Part shown: positions 59,368 to 64,000 of the stretch, in pieces
Layout of the letters: each line of letters begins with the position of its first letter
Numbering within the stretch: position 1 is the stretch's first letter
NCBI GenBank assembly: GCA_040235415.1
Contig: JBECKR010000123.1
Coordinates: 9,231-73,230, forward strand
Direction: 5' to 3'
Origin: JBECKR01 sp040235415
GTDB lineage: Bacteria; Acidobacteriota; Polarisedimenticolia; Polarisedimenticolales; Polarisedimenticolaceae
Length of the DNA: 64,000 nt
Translations under genes and position numbers: made by a program
The notes under the pieces: generated by a model
Databases searched by the model: none
The model's input: only the letters and a program-made list of their open reading frames with translations
Told to the model about the DNA's origin: nothing

Positions 59368-60468
59368 ATGGACCGCCGATTCCGGATCCTGGACGCCGAC
59401 GTCCGTCTTCGCGGGCCCGATGCGGTCCTCGCGCCGATCGCGGGGGCGTACGCGCGGTTTCGAGTCGACGACGTCAGCGCCACCGCGCGGGTCGAGGTGC
59501 GGTTCGATCCCGGACCCCCGCCCCGCGTCCTCGCCCCGGGCCTCGACGTGCCGGTCGCCGAGGACGACGACCCGGTGCGCCAGTGCTACCGCTGCTTCGT
59601 CGAGTCCGTCATGGACGCGGTGGAGTCCCGCGCGGTGCTCCACGGCGCGTCGCTCGTGGCGCCGAGCGGGGACGCGATCGTGCTTTGCGCCCCTTCGGGC
59701 CACGGCAAGACGACGCTGGCGCTCGCGCTCACCGCGCGGGGCTACCGGCTCCTCGGGGACGACTACTCGCCGCTCGATCTCGATACGGGACGGGTCGAGC
59801 CCTTTCCGCGGGCGGTGTCGCTGGAGCGGCGCTCGACGGCGCGGCCGGGCGAGCGTCCGCCCGAAGCCGGCGGCGCGCACCATCTCGCCGGGAAGACGCT
59901 CCTCGATCCCGCCGTCGCGACGTCGGGGAGGCTCGCGAGCGAGCCGTATCCGCTCCGGCGGGTCTTCGTCCTTTCCGGGCGCGCGGCGTCGTGGGACGCG
60001 CGCCGCGCGCCGGTAGAGCTGGAGCTGACCTGCGCGGCGGGTGCCGTCGACGCGGCGCAGACCGGAATCCGCTCCTGGCCCGGGGTCGAGATCCTGGCCG
60101 TGCGGCGGCTGCAGCGGCTCGAGCGGGTCCGGATCCGGGTGGACCCGGCGGTGCTGCCGCTGGAGCAGCTCGAGCGCCGGCTCGCGGATCCGGCGGTGAT
60201 CTTCAGTGATCGCCGGTGGCCGACCCGGCCCGACTTCTCGGATGAACCCGCCGCCGATCCGCTCGACCGTCTCACCGCGGTCGGGATCGTCGCCCGCGAG
60301 CTCCTGAACCGCCGTCCCGGACGCGGTATCCTACGGCGCTACCGGAGCGCGGCCGCGCTGTTCGCGGCGCTCGTCGCCGCCAGCCACGACGTCCGGGCCT
60401 ACCGCGTCCGAGTCGGGCGTCTCGAGGACACCGTCGCCCTGATCGACCGGCTGTCCCGACGCGCGTGA
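59368..60468 (+). CDS. HprK-related kinase, second copy
   Basis: This 366-residue protein has Walker A APSGHGKTTLALALTARGYR (GHGKTT at about 111-116) and the acidic pair in LLGDDYSPLD (131-132), as in HprK-related proteins. It is longer than the copy at 8077 (299) and diverged outside the P-loop. A C-terminal region of about 90 residues (LTAVGIVARELLNR, RYRSAAALFAALVAASHDVR) resembles a helical extension. The ATG at 59368 has GGAG upstream with 7-nt spacing. The stop overlaps the GTG of the PqqD-like gene, so the pair is coupled. A structural kinase role on a peptide or protein serine is inferred; the substrate is unknown and no small peptide gene is adjacent. Confidence 0.75.
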   Translation: MDRRFRILDADVRLRGPDAVLAPIAGAYARFRVDDVSATARVEVRFDPGPPPRVLAPGLDVPVAEDDDPVRQCYRCFVESVMDAVESRAVLHGASLVAPSGDAIVLCAPSGHGKTTLALALTARGYRLLGDDYSPLDLDTGRVEPFPRAVSLERRSTARPGERPPEAGGAHHLAGKTLLDPAVATSGRLASEPYPLRRVFVLSGRAASWDARRAPVELELTCAAGAVDAAQTGIRSWPGVEILAVRRLQRLERVRIRVDPAVLPLEQLERRLADPAVIFSDRRWPTRPDFSDEPAADPLDRLTAVGIVARELLNRRPGRGILRRYRSAAALFAALVAASHDVRAYRVRVGRLEDTVALIDRLSRRA

Positions 60469-60830
60469 GCCCGACGCCAGGTCGCCCGGGGCTTGATTCT
60501 CCCGCCCGGAGCCCTCATCTTGGCTCCATGGACTCCGCCTCGGCCCGCACCCCGGAGCGGTCGTTGACGAGGACCGTCGATCCGGAGATCTTCGTCGACC
60601 GCGATCTCGGCGACGAGATCCTGATCTACGATCGCCGGGGCGACCGCGTGCACCTGCTCAACGCCACGGCGCGCGAGATCTACCTGCTGTGCGACGGAAG
60701 CCGCGGGATCGGCGACATCGCGAGGGCCCTTCGCGAGCGCTACCGTGACGTCGATCCGGAGCAGATCGACAAGGACGTCCGGGAGACGATCGCACGGCTC
60801 GCCGACCTCGGCCTCGTGTCCCGGAACTGA
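60465..60830 (+). CDS. PqqD-like peptide-binding protein, second copy
   Basis: This 121-residue protein (100 if the ATG at 60528 is used) has a PqqD/RRE fold pattern: VDRDLGDEILIYDRRGD, RVHLLNATAREIYLLCDG, then a winged-helix part ending LADLGLVSRN. The GTG at 60465 gives a GTGA overlap with the kinase stop, matching the coupling seen in the first cassette. It should bind the leader of a peptide substrate for the neighbouring kinase. It is convergent with the regulator gene 7 bp away. Confidence 0.78.
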   Translation: MSPTPGRPGLDSPARSPHLGSMDSASARTPERSLTRTVDPEIFVDRDLGDEILIYDRRGDRVHLLNATAREIYLLCDGSRGIGDIARALRERYRDVDPEQIDKDVRETIARLADLGLVSRN

Positions 60831-60837
60831 GAGCCGC

Positions 60838-61467
60838 TCAGGCCGACGCGGCGCTCCCGCGGCCGCGCTCGGCGTCCTGAAGCAGGCGTGTCACCTCGAG
60901 CTTGAAGTGCTCGAGCTGCAGCGGCTTGATGAGGCACAGGTCCGCGCCGGCGTCGTACATCTTCTTGACGTTGTCCTGCTCGGGGAACGCCGTGATCGCG
61001 AGGATCTTGACGCCCGAGGTCTCCGGGTTCTCCCGGATCGAGCGGCACAGCGACAGCCCGTCGACCTTCGGCATCATGAGGTCCATGATCACGAGGTCCG
61101 GAGCGAGGCTGCCGATCTTGATCCCCGCTTCGTAGCCGTCCGCCGCCTCGACGATCTTCATGTCGGCATCCATCTCCTGGAGCAGACGGCGCAGGATCTC
61201 GCGGATGTCGGGCTCGTCGTCCACGACGAGCACCGTGCGCTCGCGCTTGGTTCCGCGGAAGAACGCCTCGTCGATCGGCATCTCGTAGCGCTGCAGGAAC
61301 TCGCGGAAGTCCTCGGCGCTGATGCGGTAGTGCCCGCCGGGGGTCGAGAACGCGCGCAGCTTGCTGGACTTGATCCACTTGAGGACGCCGTCGTTCGTGA
61401 CGGCGCAGTAGCGCGCCACCTCGGAGGTGGTGAAGAACCGTCGACTTGCGTCCTGATCCTGCGACAT
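60838..61467 (-). CDS. HTH-receiver response regulator (reversed domain order)
   Basis: This 209-residue protein has an N-terminal excisionase/MerR-like HTH (about residues 11-62: FTTSEVARYCAVTNDGVLKW, TPGGHYRISAEDFREFL). A C-terminal receiver domain follows (about 76-195) with DDE at 83-85, the phospho-acceptor Asp129 in LVIMDLMMPKVDG, ITAF near 158-161 and Lys181 in LIKPLQ. Most response regulators have the receiver first. The output is DNA binding through the HTH. Its cognate kinase is not in the window. An AT-rich upstream region (61480-61525) is a plausible promoter. Confidence 0.85.
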   Translation of the reverse strand: MSQDQDASRRFFTTSEVARYCAVTNDGVLKWIKSSKLRAFSTPGGHYRISAEDFREFLQRYEMPIDEAFFRGTKRERTVLVVDDEPDIREILRRLLQEMDADMKIVEAADGYEAGIKIGSLAPDLVIMDLMMPKVDGLSLCRSIRENPETSGVKILAITAFPEQDNVKKMYDAGADLCLIKPLQLEHFKLEVTRLLQDAERGRGSAASA

Positions 61468-61681
61468 TGCCGACCCTCGAAATTAAATTTCTAGTTTTTC
61501 CGTGTTTTCGTGGCGCAATATAGGGTCCGCAAATCGGAGAGGCAAGCGGCCGGACCGACGTCCAATATGGGTGCCGCGGCGACGCGCGGCCAGGTTGCGT
61601 TGACACTCCGAATCACCCGATGCTAGCATCCGACGTTGCTTCGCCGGTCGGCGCGGGTGCACGTTCGCGGGTCTCCGGTAA

Positions 61682-61758
61682 CGGACCGTAGCTCAGCTGG
61701 ATAGAGCGACTGGCTACGAACCAGTAGGTCGGGGGTTCGAGTCCCTCCGGTCCGACCA
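61682..61758 (+). tRNA. tRNA-Arg (ACG)
   Basis: A 77-nt cloverleaf: acceptor CGGACCG pairs with CGGTCCG before ACCA. The anticodon arm ACTGG-CTACGAA-CCAGT gives anticodon ACG. A34 of this tRNA is the substrate of TadA, encoded 49 bp downstream. CCA is encoded. Confidence 0.95.
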
Positions 61759-61807
61759 CTCCGGAACCGTCGAGCGTCGGCGCACGGGCGGCGGGATCCT
61801 TGGCAAG

Positions 61808-62383
61808 GTGAGCGAAGATCCGATGGAACCGCACGGCGCCGCGCCGACCTCGGACGATGCGCGATTCATGCGGCGGGCGTTGCAGCTCGCACGCGAAGCA
61901 CGTTCCGACGGCGAGGTCCCGGTCGGGGCGGTCGTCACTCTGGACGGCGCGGTCGTCGGCGAGGGACGCAACCGTCCGGTCGCCCTCGCGGACCCGACGG
62001 CGCACGCGGAGGTCCTCGCGCTTCGGGACGCCGCGGGCCGGGTGGACAACTACCGTCTGACCGGCGCCACGCTGTACTGCACGGTCGAGCCGTGCCTCAT
62101 GTGCCTCGGCGCGGCGCTGCAGGCGCGGATCGGGCGGGTCGTGTTCGGAGCGCACGACCGACGCGTGCGGCCGGTGGCCCGGCTCGACGAGATGCGTCGG
62201 GGCGGAGCGGCGTTCAACCATCGGTTCGAGTGCTCGGGCGGCGTCCTCGCCGAAGAGGCCGCCGCGTTGCTCTTGGAGTTCTTTCGCGAGCGCCGCGCGG
62301 TCTCGGGATTGGACGATCCCGGGGACGTCGCGGCGGAGCGCTTCGGTACCGGTATCGAGGACGATCCGGCCGGGGGACGATGA
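61808..62383 (+). CDS. tadA: tRNA-specific adenosine deaminase
   Basis: This 191-residue cytidine/deoxycytidylate deaminase-fold protein has the zinc and catalytic motifs THAEVLALRD (His66, Glu68) and TVEPCLMCLGAAL (Cys96, Cys99), as in TadA. It converts A34 of tRNA-Arg(ACG) to inosine in the cytoplasm. The GTG at 61808 or the ATG at 61823 could be the start. The C-terminal tail beyond about residue 165 is longer than in E. coli TadA (167 residues). It immediately follows its tRNA substrate gene and precedes tRNA-Ser genes. Confidence 0.93.
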   Translation: MSEDPMEPHGAAPTSDDARFMRRALQLAREARSDGEVPVGAVVTLDGAVVGEGRNRPVALADPTAHAEVLALRDAAGRVDNYRLTGATLYCTVEPCLMCLGAALQARIGRVVFGAHDRRVRPVARLDEMRRGGAAFNHRFECSGGVLAEEAAALLLEFFRERRAVSGLDDPGDVAAERFGTGIEDDPAGGR

Positions 62384-62396
62384 GCTCGGGGTTTGC

Positions 62397-62489
62397 GGAG
62401 AGGTACCGAAGTGGTCGTAACGGGGCCGCCTCGAAAGCGGTTTGTCTCCGTGAGGAGGCACGTGGGTTCGAATCCCACCCTCTCCGCCA
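62397..62489 (+). tRNA. tRNA-Ser (CGA)
   Basis: A 93-nt class II tRNA with a long variable arm. Acceptor GGAGAGG pairs with CCTCTCC, the discriminator is G, and CCA is encoded. The anticodon arm CCGC-CTCGAAA-GCGG gives anticodon CGA. It begins 13 bp after the tadA stop. Confidence 0.95.
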
Positions 62490-62548
62490 AGTTCCCCGCT
62501 CCGAACCCAGCGCCACGCATCCTCGGAGATCGCGGTCGACGACGATCC

Positions 62549-62638
62549 GGAGAGATGACCGAGTGGCTTAAGGTGCACGCTTGGAAAGCGTGTGTGCGGG
62601 TAACCGTACCGTGGGTTCGAATCCCACTCTCTCCGCCA
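62549..62638 (+). tRNA. tRNA-Ser (GGA)
   Basis: A 90-nt class II tRNA with acceptor GGAGAGA paired to TCTCTCC, G discriminator and encoded CCA. The anticodon arm CACGC-TTGGAAA-GCGTG gives anticodon GGA. It is 59 bp after tRNA-Ser(CGA). Confidence 0.95.
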
Positions 62639-62666
62639 GACGGCGTCCGCTCGACGGTTTTATTGC

Positions 62667-62769
62667 GGGGCCCGAGCCCTGTGCACTGCGGTCCGGTGAA
62701 CCCCGCCAGGCCCGGAAGGGAGCAACGGTAAGCCGATCGCCGCAGGTGCCGCAGGATCGCTTGGGCCCC
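62667..62769 (+). ncRNA. ffs: small bacterial SRP RNA
   Basis: A roughly 103-nt hairpin RNA: GGGGCCCGAGC at the 5' end pairs with GCTTGGGCCCC at the 3' end. The conserved apical region is GTCCGGTGAACCCCGCCAGG, then CCCGGAAGGGAGCAACGGTA, the signature of 4.5S/small SRP RNA. It lies directly upstream of dnaX, a common arrangement. Confidence 0.93.
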
Positions 62770-62807
62770 ATCAGACCCGCTTCCCTCGCCGCGGAGTGAA
62801 CGGCTCG

Positions 62808-64000
62808 ATGTATCAGGTCCTGGCCCGCAAATGGCGTCCGCGGTCGTTCGACGATCTCGTCGGACAGGACCACGTCGCCCGCACGCTCGCGAACGCGATC
62901 GCGAGCGGCCGGCTCGCCCACGCGTTCCTGTTCTCGGGCCTGCGCGGGACGGGCAAGACCTCGGTCGCGCGCATCCTCGCGAAGTGCCTGAACTGCGAGA
63001 CCGGGCCGGCCCTCAAGCCCTGCGACGCCTGCACCCCTTGCGTCGAGATCGCCGAGGGCCGATCGCTCGACGTCCTCGAGATCGACGCCGCCTCGCGGAC
63101 CCAGGTCGACAAGACCCGCGAGCTTCTCGACACGCTCGCCTATCCGCCGGTCCGCGACCGCCGCAAGATCGTGATCATCGACGAGGTCCACATGCTCTCG
63201 CGGCACTCGTTCAACGCGCTGCTCAAGACGCTCGAGGAGCCGCCGCCGTACGTCACGTTCGTGCTCGCCACCACCGAGATCCACAAGATCCTGCCGACGA
63301 TCCTGTCGCGGTGCCAGGTGTTCGAGTTCCGGCGGGTGACCGCATCCGAGCTCGCCGCCCACCTCCGGCACGTGTGCGACGTCGAGGGCGTCACCATCTC
63401 CGACGCCTCGATCGACCGCATCGCCCGCGCCGGAGAGGGTTCCGTGCGGGACGCGCTATCGGTACTGGAGCGCGTCCTCGCGTTTTGCGGAGCCACGGTC
63501 GAGGACGACGACGTGCTGCACGCGCTCGGCGCGGTCCGGACCGAGGTCCTGGTCGAGACCGTCCAAGCGCTCGCGGCCCGCGACGTCGCGGCGTTGCTCG
63601 GCCTGCTCGACGGCCTTCTCGACGAGGGTCGCGATCTGCTGCACTTCTGGAGCGAGCTCATCGCCGTGCTGCGCGATCTGCTCCTCCTGCGAGCCCTTCC
63701 GGAGCGCCTCGACCTCGTGAGCCGCCCTGCGGAGGACGCCCGCCGCCTCGCGGCGGCGTCCGAGGGGCTGTCTCAGGAGGATCTCACCCGGATCTTCCGG
63801 CTGTTCGCGGAGCTCGAGCCGGGGCTCAAGTCCTCGGCCCAACCGCGCTTCCTTTTCGAGGCGGCCCTGATCCGGGTCGGGTCCCTCGGGGCGGTGCGTC
63901 CGATCGAGGAGTTCCTGGCGTCGCTGACGGGGGACGGTCCGGCCGCACCGCCGTCGCCGGGAGGGTCCGCTCCCGCGGGCAGGGGCGAACGCCGCGGGCC
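62808..64000 (+). CDS. dnaX: DNA polymerase III gamma/tau subunit, 3'-truncated by window
   Basis: The frame is open to the right edge, giving about 397 residues of DnaX. It starts YQVLARKWRPRSFDDLVGQD and has Walker A FSGLRGTGKTSVARILAKCL. A zinc-binding cysteine set follows (CLNCETGPALKPCDACTPC), then Walker B KIVIIDEVHMLSRHSFNALL, sensor 1 FVLATTEIHKILPTILSRCQ, and sensor 2 near GEGSVRDALSVLERVL. It is the clamp-loader ATPase. The ATG at 62808 follows GGAG; a GTG at 62796 is also in frame. The tau C-terminus lies outside the window, so gamma-type frameshifting cannot be assessed. Confidence 0.95.
   Translation, partial: MYQVLARKWRPRSFDDLVGQDHVARTLANAIASGRLAHAFLFSGLRGTGKTSVARILAKCLNCETGPALKPCDACTPCVEIAEGRSLDVLEIDAASRTQVDKTRELLDTLAYPPVRDRRKIVIIDEVHMLSRHSFNALLKTLEEPPPYVTFVLATTEIHKILPTILSRCQVFEFRRVTASELAAHLRHVCDVEGVTISDASIDRIARAGEGSVRDALSVLERVLAFCGATVEDDDVLHALGAVRTEVLVETVQALAARDVAALLGLLDGLLDEGRDLLHFWSELIAVLRDLLLLRALPERLDLVSRPAEDARRLAAASEGLSQEDLTRIFRLFAELEPGLKSSAQPRFLFEAALIRVGSLGAVRPIEEFLASLTGDGPAAPPSPGGSAPAGRGERRG

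Noticed and set aside
61682..62638. tRNA genes as integration sites for an island containing the EPS locus
   Set aside because: I saw no direct repeat of a tRNA 3' end and no integrase in the window.

Overview
The window is a high-GC, gene-dense chromosomal segment from a Gram-negative-type (diderm) bacterium. The diderm reading rests on an outer-membrane beta-barrel protein, a Wza-type export protein and a Wzz/BY-kinase pair in one operon. I could not assign a phylum from the sequence alone. No insertion sequence, phage gene, CRISPR array or rRNA is visible. Stop/start overlaps (ATGA, GTGA, TTGA) couple many neighbouring genes.

Almost everything from 1 to about 60.8 kb is one large extracellular polysaccharide (EPS) locus of the type usually found with exosortase A (XrtA/PEP-CTERM). 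The recognisable XrtA-associated families are: a polyprenyl glycosylphosphotransferase (57905-59296), a Wza-like exporter, a FemAB protein and a TIGR03087-like glycosyltransferase, an outer-membrane barrel, a chain-length determinant and a tyrosine autokinase (50612-57482), a DUF3473-type deacetylase, an AMP-forming acyl ligase, an acyl carrier protein and a PLP decarboxylase (41666-47904), an amidotransferase and a TIGR03088-like glycosyltransferase (30901-34060), and an O-glycosylation ligase (25880-27205). No exosortase gene and no PEP-CTERM protein is present here. Instead, the five secreted, non-lipoprotein glycan-related proteins (C-terminal fragment at 1-639; 14191-15585; 34229-37114; 37136-38575; 38622-39779) all end in a short proline-rich tail of the form PPPAPxNLRV. 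Two of their transcription units have good sigma-54-type promoters. This is the most striking unexplained pattern in the window.

A second layer is a set of genes of the PqqD / HprK-related-kinase / nucleotidyltransferase kind. A near-contiguous cassette (6155-8976) contains a nucleotidyltransferase, a 92-residue protein with a twin-arginine signal and two mature cysteines, a PqqD-like protein and an HprK-like kinase. A second kinase-PqqD pair (59368-60830) and a second nucleotidyltransferase (47967-49196) lie elsewhere in the locus. An asparagine-synthetase-like enzyme with a degenerate glutaminase half (19321-21180) could belong to the same chemistry. Together these could form a peptide-modification system embedded in the EPS locus.

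Other blocks are: a tightly coupled operon for a ThDP enzyme, FemAB-like transferase, ATP-grasp ligase and glycosyltransferase (712-5997); CDP-sugar genes with a GH140-like lipoprotein and a VanZ protein (8973-13731); a flippase, GT2 and an unusual duplicated cysteine-rich protein (15601-19100); a carbamoyltransferase/SxtJ/DUF5989 trio (23071-25564); and a four-gene ligase/SGNH/two-glycosyltransferase operon (25880-30949).

From 60.8 kb the window leaves the EPS locus. It holds an HTH-receiver regulator, tRNA-Arg(ACG) directly followed by tadA (whose product edits that tRNA), two tRNA-Ser genes, the small SRP RNA, and the start of dnaX, which runs off the right edge.
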